Origin: Exiguobacterium mexicanum
GTDB taxonomy: Bacteria > Bacillota > Bacilli > Exiguobacteriales > Exiguobacteriaceae
Length of the DNA: 64,000 nucleotides
Reading direction: 5' to 3'
Assembly: GCF_005960665.1 (NCBI RefSeq)
Contig: NZ_CP040676.1
Coordinates: forward strand, 1,436,501 to 1,500,500
Shown here: positions 10,012-18,591 of the stretch, in pieces
Position numbering within the stretch: the stretch's first letter is position 1
Layout of the letters: every line of letters starts with the position of its first letter
Made by a program: the position numbers and the translations under genes
Notes under the pieces: generated by a model
Databases searched by the model: none
Seen by the model: only the letters and a program-made list of their open reading frames with translations
Told to the model about the DNA's origin: nothing

Positions 10012-10727
10012 ACGTGTTTCACCTCTTCCACTGTCGTTTTCCGGTCATGCAAAATCGAGGCGAGTAGCGCCGCATCGACCTTCTCGAGCGCGTCGACGAC
10101 GTGATTCGCGTTCCCGGCACCGCCAGAGGCGATAATCGGGATATCGACGGCGTCCCGGAGCAAATCAAGGATTCGCAAATCGTAGCCGCTCTGCTTTCCG
10201 TCCTGATTCATCGACGTGACGAGCAGTTCACCCGCCCCAAGTGCGGCCACTTGCTTTGCCCAATCGACGGCCCGCAACTCGGTCCGGTTCTTCCCGCCAT
10301 ACGTATAGACAAAGTACTCGTCGTCTTCGAACTTGACGTCGATGGCGATGACGATACATTGTGACCCGAACCGTTCGGCCGCTCGTTTGATCAAATCGGG
10401 TGATTCGACGGCGAGCGTGTTGAGCGACACTTTATCGGCCCCAGCTTTTAAGAGCGAGGAAATATCCTCAAGCGACCGAATACCGCCGCCGACCGTGAGC
10501 GGGATGAACACTTTCCGGGCGACGGCACTGACGACGTCAAGCATCGTCTGCCGGCGTTCCGTACTCGCAGTGATATCGAGAAACACGAGCTCATCCGCAC
10601 CGGAGGCGTCATAATACTTGGCAATCTCGACCGGGTCGCCGATGTCACGTAACGCGACAAACTCGATCCCTTTGACGACACGACCGTCTTTGACATCAAG
10701 ACACGGAATGATGCGACGTTTAAGCAT
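9960..10727 (-). CDS. hisF: Imidazole glycerol phosphate synthase, cyclase subunit
   Basis: HisF takes ammonia from HisH and cyclises PRFAR to imidazole glycerol phosphate and AICAR. The 255-residue TIM barrel carries the catalytic Asp in CLDVKDGRVVKG (residue 11) and the second Asp in VIAIDVKFEDD (near residue 130), plus phosphate loops TVGGGIRS and IIASGGAGN. Its last 17 codons overlap hisI, giving a tail a little longer than usual. Its start overlaps hisA by 8 nt. Confidence 0.97.
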   Translation of the reverse strand: MLKRRIIPCLDVKDGRVVKGIEFVALRDIGDPVEIAKYYDASGADELVFLDITASTERRQTMLDVVSAVARKVFIPLTVGGGIRSLEDISSLLKAGADKVSLNTLAVESPDLIKRAAERFGSQCIVIAIDVKFEDDEYFVYTYGGKNRTELRAVDWAKQVAALGAGELLVTSMNQDGKQSGYDLRILDLLRDAVDIPIIASGGAGNANHVVDALEKVDAALLASILHDRKTTVEEVKHVCSEHNLPMRFVTTKTD

Positions 10728-11433
10728 GGCGCGCCTCCCACTCGATCAAGTCATCAAGACTGACTTGTCCGGAGAGTAGTGCCTTCCCGACGACCGCCTC
10801 GTCGATGCCGGCCGCTTGAAGCGCCTCGACGTCAGCCTCGGTCGTCACGCCACCCGAGGCGATGATCGTGACTGAAACAGCATCACGGAGCGCCTTCATC
10901 CGCTCGAGGTTCGGTCCGTTCAATTTCCCGTCCGAACCGATATCCGTATAGAGAATCGTCTTGACCCCACGGTCGACGAGTTCTTTCGCGGCATCGATAT
11001 CTTTTAAGTCGGTCGCTTGTTGCCATCCGTTGACGGCGACGATGCCATCATAGGCGTCGAGGGCGACGGCGACACGATCACCGTACTTCGCGAGCGCCCG
11101 GTCCAAGAAATCCGGGTCTGTGAACGCCTTTGTCCCAAGCAAGACACGGTCGACGCCGGTCGCCATGACCGCATCGAGCGCTTCCTCGGAACGGATGCCT
11201 CCGCCGGTCTGGACGAAGAAGCCGCACGATTTGGCGAATCGGACGACATCAAGATGTCTCGGTTCGCCGGCTTTCGCCCCTTCGAGATCAATCAAGTGAA
11301 GCATCGGAACGCGCCCTTGCCATTCCTTCAATTTTTCGTATGGGTCGCCATACTGTTCTTCTGTATTGAAATCGCCTTCCGTCAAGCGGACGATTTTTCC
11401 GTCAATCAAATCAATGGCCGGTAGTAATCTCAC
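10720..11433 (-). CDS. hisA: ProFAR isomerase
   Basis: The fourth step: an Amadori rearrangement of ProFAR to PRFAR. The 237-residue TIM barrel begins MRLLPAIDLIDGKIVRLTEG with the catalytic Asp at residue 8. The second Asp lies in VAVALDAYDGIVAVNGW, and the phosphate loops are QTGGGIRSEE and IIASGGVTTEAD. It overlaps hisH upstream by 23 nt and hisF downstream by 8 nt. Confidence 0.97.
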   Translation of the reverse strand: MRLLPAIDLIDGKIVRLTEGDFNTEEQYGDPYEKLKEWQGRVPMLHLIDLEGAKAGEPRHLDVVRFAKSCGFFVQTGGGIRSEEALDAVMATGVDRVLLGTKAFTDPDFLDRALAKYGDRVAVALDAYDGIVAVNGWQQATDLKDIDAAKELVDRGVKTILYTDIGSDGKLNGPNLERMKALRDAVSVTIIASGGVTTEADVEALQAAGIDEAVVGKALLSGQVSLDDLIEWEARHA

Positions 11434-11998
11434 GTTCGACCGCCTCCTTCCATTCTGTCAATAAACGTAATCCGAACGCGCCGCTCTTCTCGGGATGAAA
11501 CTGCATCCCCGTGACGAGTCCTTTTTGCACGATGGCTGGCACGGTTTCACCCATATAATCGGCAGACGCGACGACGTGGACTGGATCAGTCACGACGTGA
11601 TACGAGTGGACGAAATAGACGTCCTCGTCGCGCAAAATCGAGTTCCATCCGACGTGTGGCAGACGTTTCGCCCGCATCCGCTCGACGCGCCCTTCAATCA
11701 AACCGAGTCCCTCCGTCGGCACGCCTTCCGTGCTCGACTCGAATAAGAGTTGCATGCCGAGACAGATGCCAAGGAACGGTTTTTCCTGTGCCGACCGTTT
11801 CAACAGCGGAATCAGACCCGTCTCGTTCAGCGATTGCATCGCCTGCGGGAACGCCCCGACACCAGGTAGCAAGATGGCGTCCGCCGCCTCGATTTCGACG
11901 GGATTGTTCGTGATGGTGACGTAACAGCCGATAGCTTGGAGTGCCCGTTCGACGTTGAACACGTTACCCATTCCATAATCGATGACCGCGATTTTCAT
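11411..11998 (-). CDS. hisH: Imidazole glycerol phosphate synthase, glutaminase subunit
   Basis: A class I glutamine amidotransferase feeding ammonia to HisF. The 195-residue protein has the nucleophile Cys in FLGICLGMQLLF (near residue 78) and the catalytic His-Pro-Glu in GMQFHPEKSG near the C-terminus. The ATG overlaps the stop of hisB by 4 nt, and the end overlaps hisA by 23 nt, which suggests coupled translation in the synthase stoichiometry. Confidence 0.97.
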   Translation of the reverse strand: MKIAVIDYGMGNVFNVERALQAIGCYVTITNNPVEIEAADAILLPGVGAFPQAMQSLNETGLIPLLKRSAQEKPFLGICLGMQLLFESSTEGVPTEGLGLIEGRVERMRAKRLPHVGWNSILRDEDVYFVHSYHVVTDPVHVVASADYMGETVPAIVQKGLVTGMQFHPEKSGAFGLRLLTEWKEAVEREITTGH

Positions 11999-12582
11999 CC
12001 TTCGATCAGTCCTTTCGTCGACGGGAGCCGATTCGACCCGTCTTGCCCAATCGCCTCGGCGAGGGCGCGACCGAACGCCTTGAACAACCCTTCAATCATG
12101 TGGTGCGAGTTCGACCCGTAGAGGACCTCTAGGTGCAGTGTCAACCGGGCGTTCATCGCCACGGCCCGGAAAAACTCTTCGGCGAGCTCGGTATCAAAGT
12201 CTCCGAGTTTCGGATTTTTGATATCGGCGCGGTAGACGAGGAACGGACGGCCCGATACGTCAACGACGGCACGCGCGAGCGTCTCGTCCATCGGCAAATA
12301 ACTCGTGCCATAGCGGCGAATGCCGACTTTGTCGCCGAGCGCTTGATTGATTATCTGCCCAAGGGTGATCCCGACGTCTTCGACCGTATGGTGGGCGTCG
12401 ACCCACGTATCCCCTTCGACATGGACCGTCAAATCGATTTGGCTGTGGAACGCGAACAGTGTCAGCATATGGTCAAAGAAGCCGACACCTGTCTTGATGT
12501 CACTTTGTCCTGTCCCATTCAAATCAAGCTTGAGCTCGATGTTCGTCTCTTTTGTCTCTCGTTTCGTCTCAGCTGTTCTCAA
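11995..12582 (-). CDS. hisB: Imidazoleglycerol-phosphate dehydratase
   Basis: The sixth step, forming imidazole acetol phosphate. This is the monofunctional 195-residue dehydratase, with no phosphatase domain; that role falls to HisJ here. Metal-binding motifs DAHHTVEDVGITLGQ (about residue 62) and GSNSHHMIEGLFKAFG (about residue 160) are both intact. It overlaps hisC by 14 nt and hisH by 4 nt. Confidence 0.97.
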   Translation of the reverse strand: MRTAETKRETKETNIELKLDLNGTGQSDIKTGVGFFDHMLTLFAFHSQIDLTVHVEGDTWVDAHHTVEDVGITLGQIINQALGDKVGIRRYGTSYLPMDETLARAVVDVSGRPFLVYRADIKNPKLGDFDTELAEEFFRAVAMNARLTLHLEVLYGSNSHHMIEGLFKAFGRALAEAIGQDGSNRLPSTKGLIEG

Positions 12583-13582
12583 GTGAAGTCACCTCTTCTA
12601 TCGTTTGTTGAAGCAAGCGGTACGCCTCGTCCGTGCCGGCACTGACACGAATCCCGTCTGCGAACGCGCGAACATGGACATCCTTTTCTAAGAAACGGGC
12701 GGCCCAAGCTTCGCTGTCCGGTGTTTTGACGTATAGGAAATTGGCACGGCTCGGTAAGACGTTTCCAATCGGTGCGAGCAACGTTTCAAGCTTTTGTCGC
12801 TGCGTTTGATGGAAGTTGATCGACTCCTCGATATATTCGGAGTCGTTCAACACGACCGTCGCCACGGCCGCACTCAGCCCGCTCACGTTGAATGGCGAAC
12901 GGAACCGGTCAATCTTCTCGATTAAGCGCTCGTCGGCAATCATGAAACCGATGCGCAGATTCGCGAGTCCGAACGCTTTCGATAACGTACGGAGAATGAT
13001 GACGTTCGCGTGGTCCGCGAGTCGGTCTTTGAATGAATCTTCCATCGTGAAATCGATATATGCCTCGTCCACGACGAGATATGGAACACGGCTGGCGACC
13101 GTTTCGAGTTCATCGAGTGACCACATCTTTCCCGTCGGATTGTTCGGGTTCGACACGAGCACAAGTTTCGGCCGTTCCGCCTCGATCGTCTCGAGCAATG
13201 ATTGAATCGACAATCCGTCCGCATCCGGCTGCACAAAATTCCCGCGAGCGATATGCGTATAAATGCCGTACATCGAAAAATCGGGAATCGGGGCGGCGAC
13301 GACGTCATCGGCGTCAAGGATTGCCTGACATAAAATGGCTAGCAGTTCGTCACTGCCGCTCCCGACCATGAGTTGTTGCGGATCCACACCAGCATATGTC
13401 GCATAACTTTGTTTCAGCGCTGCCAACTCATCGACCGGATAATGGCTCAAATCGAGCGGAAGCTCTCGGATTGCCGTCTTTAACCGCTCTGGGAACTCAT
13501 ATTGGCTCTCGTTTTGATTCAACGCATGTCCTTTGACCGCCTGCGGGACGTAGCGGGGAATCGTCTCATAGTTCTGTCTCAT
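12569..13582 (-). CDS. hisC: Histidinol-phosphate aminotransferase
   Basis: The PLP enzyme converting imidazole acetol phosphate and glutamate to histidinol phosphate. It has 337 residues with VKGHALNQNESQYEF, VSNPNNPTGKMW, YLVVDEAYIDF and the PLP lysine in RTLSKAFGLANLRIGF. Its place inside the his operon marks it as the biosynthetic copy, against the paralogue at 6725-7729. It overlaps hisD by 4 nt and hisB by 14 nt. Confidence 0.96.
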   Translation of the reverse strand: MRQNYETIPRYVPQAVKGHALNQNESQYEFPERLKTAIRELPLDLSHYPVDELAALKQSYATYAGVDPQQLMVGSGSDELLAILCQAILDADDVVAAPIPDFSMYGIYTHIARGNFVQPDADGLSIQSLLETIEAERPKLVLVSNPNNPTGKMWSLDELETVASRVPYLVVDEAYIDFTMEDSFKDRLADHANVIILRTLSKAFGLANLRIGFMIADERLIEKIDRFRSPFNVSGLSAAVATVVLNDSEYIEESINFHQTQRQKLETLLAPIGNVLPSRANFLYVKTPDSEAWAARFLEKDVHVRAFADGIRVSAGTDEAYRLLQQTIEEVTSLENS

Positions 13583-14796
13583 ACGTCCTCCAATCGAACC
13601 GCCATCGCTCGGGCGTGGCCGTCAAGTTGTTCTTGTTGTGCGATGCGAATCGCAGCGCGTGTGACACGTTCATCGAGCTCCGTCATCTGAAGGAACGTCT
13701 GTCTCCGGTAAAAATCATCGACCGAGAGGCCGCTCGAGAAGCGGGCCGTCCCGCTCGTCGGCAAGACGTGGTTTGGTCCAGCGATGTAATCGCCAAACGC
13801 TTCCGCGGCTTCATGACCGAGGAAGAACGAACCACCGTGACGGATGGCTTGCATATAGGTTTCCGGGTCGGAGACGGCAAGTTGCACGTGCTCGGCTGCC
13901 ATCTCGTTGGCGACTTCGATTGCACGTTCGCTCGACATGATGCGTACCCCGCCTCGTTTCAATGCCTCGACCGCAATGTCACGGCGTGGTAGCTCGGCCA
14001 GCTGGCGTGCCAATTCCTGTTCGATCCGTTCGGCCAACTCGACTGACGTGACGAGAGCGAGTGCCGTCGCTTCGACGTCATGTTCGGCTTGGGCGAGCAA
14101 GTCGGCGGCGACCCATTTCGGATTGGCCGTCTCATCGGCGATGATGAGTACTTCAGACGGCCCAGCGACCGAGTCGATGCCGACGATGTGAGAGACGAGC
14201 GACTTCGCGGTCGCGACATAGGCGTTACCAGGTCCGACAATCTTGTCGACCGGTTTGATCGTCTCGGTGCCAAACGCAAGCGCGGCCACGGCTTGTGCCC
14301 CGCCGACCAGATGACACTCATCTGCCCCTGCGATTTTTGCCGCAATCAATAGCGACAAGTCGATGCCATCTGGTTTTGGCGGCGTCACCATGACGATCCG
14401 TTTCACACCGGCCACTTTCGCCGGGATGATGTTCATCAAGACGCTCGAGGGATAGACGGCCGTCCCACCCGGTACGTACACGCCGACCGAGTCGAGCGGC
14501 ATGAAGCGACGTCCGAGTCTGAACATGCCATCTTCATACGCGTCGTCTTGACGACGCTGACGCTCGTGGAACGTGCGAATGCGTTCGGCGGCGAGCATCA
14601 ACGCCTCGGTCAACTCCCCGTAAGCTTCAGGTGGCGTGAAGGCTGTCAAGTCGACCGTTTCGATTACATCGACACCGTCAAATTTCTTTGTAAACTCTAG
14701 GAGCGCTTCATCTCCGTTCAACTCCACGGCCTCGAGAATTGGCTTAACTGCTTCCGCCCAGCTTTCACGCCGGCTCCGATTCGTTTCCGTGCTCAT
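13579..14796 (-). CDS. hisD: Histidinol dehydrogenase
   Basis: A zinc enzyme oxidising histidinol to histidine in two NAD-dependent steps. At 405 residues it is slightly short at the N-terminus compared with typical members. Motifs seen include VGPGNAYVATAKSLV, DSVAGPSEVLIIADETANP, LLAQAEHDVEA and the active-site GPNHVLPTSGTARFSSGLS. The ATG at 14796 overlaps the hisG stop by 4 nt and has AAGGAGG 7 nt upstream. Confidence 0.97.
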   Translation of the reverse strand: MSTETNRSRRESWAEAVKPILEAVELNGDEALLEFTKKFDGVDVIETVDLTAFTPPEAYGELTEALMLAAERIRTFHERQRRQDDAYEDGMFRLGRRFMPLDSVGVYVPGGTAVYPSSVLMNIIPAKVAGVKRIVMVTPPKPDGIDLSLLIAAKIAGADECHLVGGAQAVAALAFGTETIKPVDKIVGPGNAYVATAKSLVSHIVGIDSVAGPSEVLIIADETANPKWVAADLLAQAEHDVEATALALVTSVELAERIEQELARQLAELPRRDIAVEALKRGGVRIMSSERAIEVANEMAAEHVQLAVSDPETYMQAIRHGGSFFLGHEAAEAFGDYIAGPNHVLPTSGTARFSSGLSVDDFYRRQTFLQMTELDERVTRAAIRIAQQEQLDGHARAMAVRLEDV

Positions 14797-15401
14797 TTCG
14801 CTTCCTCCTTGCTTAAACGACGAATCCAGGCCTTCAATTCATCAGGATCGTTGGCGAGCGCCGTCTCACTCGTGATGAACTTGGCGTTCACCGTGAAAAT
14901 CGTTTCGTATTCCTCGAGGTCGTTCGCACGAAGCGTCGCCCCCGTCTCGACGATATCGACGATGCAATCGGCGAGTCCCGTGAGCGGTGCGAGTTCGACC
15001 GAACCGTTCAACGCAATCACTTCAACGTTCTGTCGCTTCGAAGCGAAGTGAGAGATGGCGATATTCGGATACTTGCTCGCGACTTTCAATTTTTTCGTCC
15101 CATTTTTCCATTCTTTCGGTCCACAGACCGCCATCCGGCAACGGCCGAACGGCAAATCGACGACTTCGAGAACGCCAGGCGTCTTCTCTCGCAAGATGTC
15201 GCCTCCGACGACGCCGACATCAGCCGCGCCGTGCATGACATATTTATAGACGTCATCCCCTTTGACGAAGATGAACTCATGCCCGTCGACTTCGACAGTC
15301 AGTTCCCGGCCGCGTTTTTCGGGCCAGACGGTTAATCCGACTTGTTCGAAATAGTCTCGGGCCGCTTTTTCAATGCGTCCTTTCGCGATGGCCACTTTCA
15401 T
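14793..15401 (-). CDS. hisG: ATP phosphoribosyltransferase, short form catalytic subunit
   Basis: The first and feedback-controlled step: ATP plus PRPP to PR-ATP. At 202 residues it lacks the C-terminal regulatory domain of long HisG and so needs HisZ, encoded immediately upstream. Visible are MKVAIAKGRIEKAA, the DVGVVGGDILREK loop and the PRPP-binding stretch DCIVDIVETGATLRANDLEE. Starts and stops overlap both neighbours by 4 nt. Confidence 0.97.
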   Translation of the reverse strand: MKVAIAKGRIEKAARDYFEQVGLTVWPEKRGRELTVEVDGHEFIFVKGDDVYKYVMHGAADVGVVGGDILREKTPGVLEVVDLPFGRCRMAVCGPKEWKNGTKKLKVASKYPNIAISHFASKRQNVEVIALNGSVELAPLTGLADCIVDIVETGATLRANDLEEYETIFTVNAKFITSETALANDPDELKAWIRRLSKEEAK

Positions 15402-16321
15402 AAAATCACCTCACCTAACTGTTCTAAATCAAGCGACAATCCGAACGCCCGTCGCGATTGGCCGAAATGTCCGTATAGCGAATCATAGCGACCGCCCGAG
15501 AGGACGCGCCGTCCGTCGATGCTTCCTGTCACCGTCAGTCCTGAATAATAATCAAAATCGCCGGTCTGTCCAAAGTCGTACGATACGTTCAAACCGATGG
15601 CGCGTAAATGTTCGACCGCCCGCTCGACTTCATTGATCGCAGCCGTCAATCCTGGCTCGGCGACTTCTCGTAGTTCAGCGAGTGCCGAATCACCGATTAA
15701 GAACGGTAGCTTCGCGATTAACGGGTATTGATACATATCCGCGAGGTCACGGAGTGATTCCAAGTTACGGAGCGCCAAATATTGACGGAGCGTCCGCTCA
15801 GGGATGCCGGCCTCATCCGCCACGGCGGCGACCAAGGCAGCCGAACCGACTTGAATCCGAAGCCCGTCTTGCGGCAACACCCGCTCAGTCATACTGAGGA
15901 ATGACGCGATCAACTCCATATCGGGAGCGTCCCCGTCAATCCATTCAAGCCCGAGCTGTTGACGCTCATGCGGCTGACCCGAATGTTTCGGGGTACGCCG
16001 ATAGACGGCACCGGCATAGGCGACCCGCATCGGTTCATGACCATCGGCGAGCTTCCGAGCGATTTGCAACGTATAGTCCGGACGCATGACGAGCAACTCG
16101 CCGTCATTCCCGAACAGACGATAATAGGCCGACTCATCGAACAAGGCCAAGTCTTGATAGTGCGAATAATATTCCACGAGCGGCGGCTCAATGACACTGT
16201 AGCCATTTGACTCGGCTCGCTCTAAAAATGACAACATCCACTGCTTCGGACGCAGAACGTCTTCCCCTTGCAATTCGTGCCATCCTTCCGGGATGGATCC
16301 TTTTGTATTGAACCAGATCAT
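15398..16321 (-). CDS. hisZ: ATP phosphoribosyltransferase regulatory subunit (HisRS-like)
   Basis: HisZ is a catalytically dead relative of histidyl-tRNA synthetase that assembles with short HisG and gives it histidine feedback control. The protein of 307 residues has class II synthetase elements: motif 2-like MRPDYTLQIARKLAD and VAYAGAVYRRTPKHSGQPHE, and DYYSGLTVTGSI...GGRYDSLYGHFG. It lacks an anticodon-binding domain. A GTG nine bases upstream is in frame, but AAGGGTGAT is correctly spaced only for the ATG at 16321. It is the first gene of the operon, and no T-box precedes it. Confidence 0.95.
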   Translation of the reverse strand: MIWFNTKGSIPEGWHELQGEDVLRPKQWMLSFLERAESNGYSVIEPPLVEYYSHYQDLALFDESAYYRLFGNDGELLVMRPDYTLQIARKLADGHEPMRVAYAGAVYRRTPKHSGQPHERQQLGLEWIDGDAPDMELIASFLSMTERVLPQDGLRIQVGSAALVAAVADEAGIPERTLRQYLALRNLESLRDLADMYQYPLIAKLPFLIGDSALAELREVAEPGLTAAINEVERAVEHLRAIGLNVSYDFGQTGDFDYYSGLTVTGSIDGRRVLSGGRYDSLYGHFGQSRRAFGLSLDLEQLGEVIL

Positions 16322-16430
16322 CAATATCACCCTTTATCTTATTATCACTTTACCAAACTAAAGTAGTGTGTTAAATTTATCAAACCAAGCCGTTGCTGTC
16401 AACCGGCGAACTCGAAAGGAATGTCGACTG

Positions 16431-17243
16431 ATGATTGACTTTACCCGTGATGGTCACCTTCACACTCCATTTTGTCCGCATGGTTCATCCGATTCGCTCG
16501 AAGCGTATGTAAAGCGCGCCTTGAACCAAGGAATCAAGACGCTCACGTTCACAGAGCATGCGCCGCTCCCGACCCGGTTTCAGGACCCGACGCCAGAACA
16601 AGATTCAGCGATGGCGCTCGATTTGCTCCCGCGTTATATAGAAGCTTTGCAGACGTTGAAGCGGTCGTATCCCGAACTTGATCTCCGCATCGGTTTGGAG
16701 ATCGACTATTTGCCCGGATATGAGTCCGAGACGCTGGCGTTGCTCGAGCCATATGCCGACGTACTAGACGAAGCAATCTTGTCCCAACACTTTCTCCTCG
16801 TCGACGACGAGCTCCTGCCTATCGACTTCTCGGCCGACACGTTTGATGTGCTCGTCGAACGTGTCGGCTCGTTCGAGGCCGTGATGAAACAATACTACAC
16901 GGCGCTCGCTACCAGCCTCGCATTCCCTTGGGAGCGCTTGAAAGTGGACCGCATCGGACATATCGACTTACCGATTAAATATCAACACAATTACACGTGG
17001 GACCGCTCGAACGTGCAGGACGAACAGACGCGCTTGCTACAAACGATCGCTACACGCGGTTTCGGTCTCGATTTGAATACGGCCGGTCTCCGCAAGCCCG
17101 ATTGCGGCCAACCTTACGCCATTGACGTCGCGTCCGAGGCGGCCGCACTCGGCATCCCGTTCGTGCTCGGTTCAGACGCCCATATCGCCTTTGATGTCGG
17201 CGCCGGGTTCGAAATTATACAAAAAAAAGCCACGTTCCTATGA
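16431..17243 (+). CDS. hisJ: Histidinol-phosphatase, PHP family
   Basis: It removes phosphate from histidinol phosphate, the step missing from the monofunctional HisB. The 270-residue PHP-type metal hydrolase has DGHLHTPFCPHGS at the N-terminus, LTFTEHAPLP, LRIGLEIDYLPG, DRIGHIDLPIKY and the closing GSDAHIAFDVG, supplying the metal ligands. It is transcribed divergently from hisZ across about 110 bp, so the two could share control. The ATG at 16431 (AAAGGA about 10 nt upstream) fits the family better than an upstream start at 16368. The stop codon sits inside the terminator hairpin. Confidence 0.95.
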   Translation: MIDFTRDGHLHTPFCPHGSSDSLEAYVKRALNQGIKTLTFTEHAPLPTRFQDPTPEQDSAMALDLLPRYIEALQTLKRSYPELDLRIGLEIDYLPGYESETLALLEPYADVLDEAILSQHFLLVDDELLPIDFSADTFDVLVERVGSFEAVMKQYYTALATSLAFPWERLKVDRIGHIDLPIKYQHNYTWDRSNVQDEQTRLLQTIATRGFGLDLNTAGLRKPDCGQPYAIDVASEAAALGIPFVLGSDAHIAFDVGAGFEIIQKKATFL

Positions 17244-17255
17244 ACGTGGCTTTTT
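17222..17255 (+). terminator. Terminator overlapping the hisJ stop codon
   Basis: Stem AAAGCCACGTTC / GAACGTGGCTTT followed by TT; the last four codons and the TGA of hisJ form the 5' arm and loop. Confidence 0.88.
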
Positions 17256-17371
17256 CACAGCGATCTAGCTATCTAGATCCCCATTTCTGGTTGTCGATAA
17301 CGATATGGCGTTCCATTTCTTCATCTATTGACAATAATACCATACTGAACTCGCATTGCAACCCGAAAATG

Positions 17372-17399
17372 AAAAAAGGATGACGTGGGTGTCATCCTT
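17372..17399 (-). terminator. Terminator of the gene at 17406
   Basis: Nine-base stem AAGGATGAC / GTCATCCTT with a T-run on the minus strand, directly after the stop codon of the unknown gene upstream. The 17256-17371 stretch between this and the hisJ terminator shows nothing else I can support. Confidence 0.85.
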
Positions 17400-17405
17400 A
17401 CAAAG

Positions 17406-17762
17406 TTAGACCGCCATCTCGGCGTATAGGTCTTTCAACTCTTCCGTCGCCGCCTCGTCCATTTGTAACGCAACGAGTTCAACAAACCGGAGCGCCGGAT
17501 CCGCATCCCCTGACAAGGCGACGATCTCAGCTGCGGCACCATCGAGCGCTAACAAGATGCCCGAGACACCGAGCGTCGGATAGTAGCGAAGCAACGCCCG
17601 AACGTGCTTCAACTCCGAAACCTCATTTCCGTTGATCTTTAATGACTTAACGGCGAGCTCTTTATGCGTCCCGATGGCAAATTTATCTTCCCACACTTCT
17701 TCGAGTGTGATCAACGCTTCCACATCATAGGCACCATCTGTGAAACGAACTTGTTTTTCCAT
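17406..17762 (-). CDS. Unknown protein, 118 residues
   Basis: I do not recognise this soluble acidic protein. It begins MEKQVRFTDGAYDVEALITL, has a strand-rich first half and a C-terminal helical part (RFVELVALQMDEAATEELKDLY). No signal peptide, membrane segment or metal motif is visible. GAGAGGGG lies about 9 nt before the ATG, and a clean terminator follows, so it is probably a real single-gene unit. Codon use resembles its neighbours. Confidence 0.65.
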   Translation of the reverse strand: MEKQVRFTDGAYDVEALITLEEVWEDKFAIGTHKELAVKSLKINGNEVSELKHVRALLRYYPTLGVSGILLALDGAAAEIVALSGDADPALRFVELVALQMDEAATEELKDLYAEMAV

Positions 17763-17873
17763 GTAACATTTCCCCTCTCGTTAATCTACTTTCATTATAA
17801 GAAAGAAACCCACGAAAAGATTGTGAAATATTGAACATTATGTGTAAACTTTGTCTCACCTGTGCTTAGCCAT

Positions 17874-17900
17874 AAAAAAAGGTCCCTCCGAGGAGAGACG
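17874..17900 (-). terminator. Likely terminator of comEB
   Basis: On the minus strand GTCTCTC / GAGGGAC (one G-U) closes a CTCG tetraloop and is followed by CC and seven T. It lies about 60 nt after the comEB stop. Confidence 0.7.
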
Positions 17901-17962
17901 AATAATGGAAGAGTAAAACACCATTGGCAGTACATTAATAATATAACATCGAATGTAAACGT

Positions 17963-18538
17963 TTACAATGTGTTTTTGAAACTTTTTTCGAGTGGCATAT
18001 GTACCACGTCAATCCCGCTTTCACGCATCAAATCGAGGCCGTCACCGTGCTCATAGCCGACCGCATAGACGACACGGGCTACGCGTGATGCGATCAAAGC
18101 GAGCGAACAGGCATGACATGGTGAGTGGGTCACATAGGCTGTCGCCCCGAAGGCGTTCGTCGAATCCGCGGCGAGCTTACCGATCGCGTTGATTTCGGCG
18201 TGGATTTCATGTTGCTTCGACCAATTATGGTGGTCGTATGGGTCCGAACATCTAATAAATGTCACACCCTCATGGATGAATGAAACCGGTGCCTCGAGCA
18301 AATCGACCGCATCTTCTGACACGTACTCGGCCCGTTTATAAAAACCGTCTTCCCGTTTTAAAAAGATCTCATTGCAGTTCGTATGCCCGGGTGGCGTCCC
18401 ATTGAGCCCAATCGAGATCGGCTTCTCATCTTTGACGATGACGCAAGCGACACTTTTCGAGGCGCATTTCGAATGGCGTACCGCCATCATATCAGCGAAC
18501 CGCAACCACGTCTCATCCCATAGCCGTTGTTTTTCCAT
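17963..18538 (-). CDS. comEB: dCMP deaminase family protein (ComEB)
   Basis: A zinc cytidine/deoxycytidylate deaminase: dCMP to dUMP for thymidylate synthesis. The name comes from the Bacillus comE locus, though it is not itself a DNA-uptake component. The 191-residue protein has the catalytic zinc motif HAEINAIGK (His-Ala-Glu) and the distal SPCHACSLALI Cys pair, plus RHSKCASKSVACVIVKD. The ORF extends further upstream, but AAGGAGG lies 9 nt before the ATG at 18538 and the extension would read through the upstream terminator. Confidence 0.92.
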   Translation of the reverse strand: MEKQRLWDETWLRFADMMAVRHSKCASKSVACVIVKDEKPISIGLNGTPPGHTNCNEIFLKREDGFYKRAEYVSEDAVDLLEAPVSFIHEGVTFIRCSDPYDHHNWSKQHEIHAEINAIGKLAADSTNAFGATAYVTHSPCHACSLALIASRVARVVYAVGYEHGDGLDLMRESGIDVVHMPLEKSFKNTL

Positions 18539-18560
18539 TTTCTTATCCTCCTTAAAGAAA

Positions 18561-18588
18561 AGGAAAGTCTGAGAGCTCAGACTTTCCT
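18561..18588 (-). terminator. Terminator of the xpaC-yaaN operon
   Basis: A perfect 28-nt palindrome, AGGAAAGTCTGAG with its complement, directly after the yaaN stop codon, with T-rich sequence following on the minus strand. Confidence 0.85.
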
Positions 18589-18591
18589 CGT

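Noticed and set aside
16322-16430. T-box or attenuator upstream of the his operon
   Set aside because: Only about 110 bp separate hisZ and hisJ, with no T-box sequence and no terminator; an AT-rich divergent promoter is likely but no clear -35/-10 pair could be chosen.
17900-17962. Small gene or RNA between comEB and its terminator
   Set aside because: No start codon with a ribosome site and no stable fold other than the terminator; treated as the comEB 3' untranslated region.
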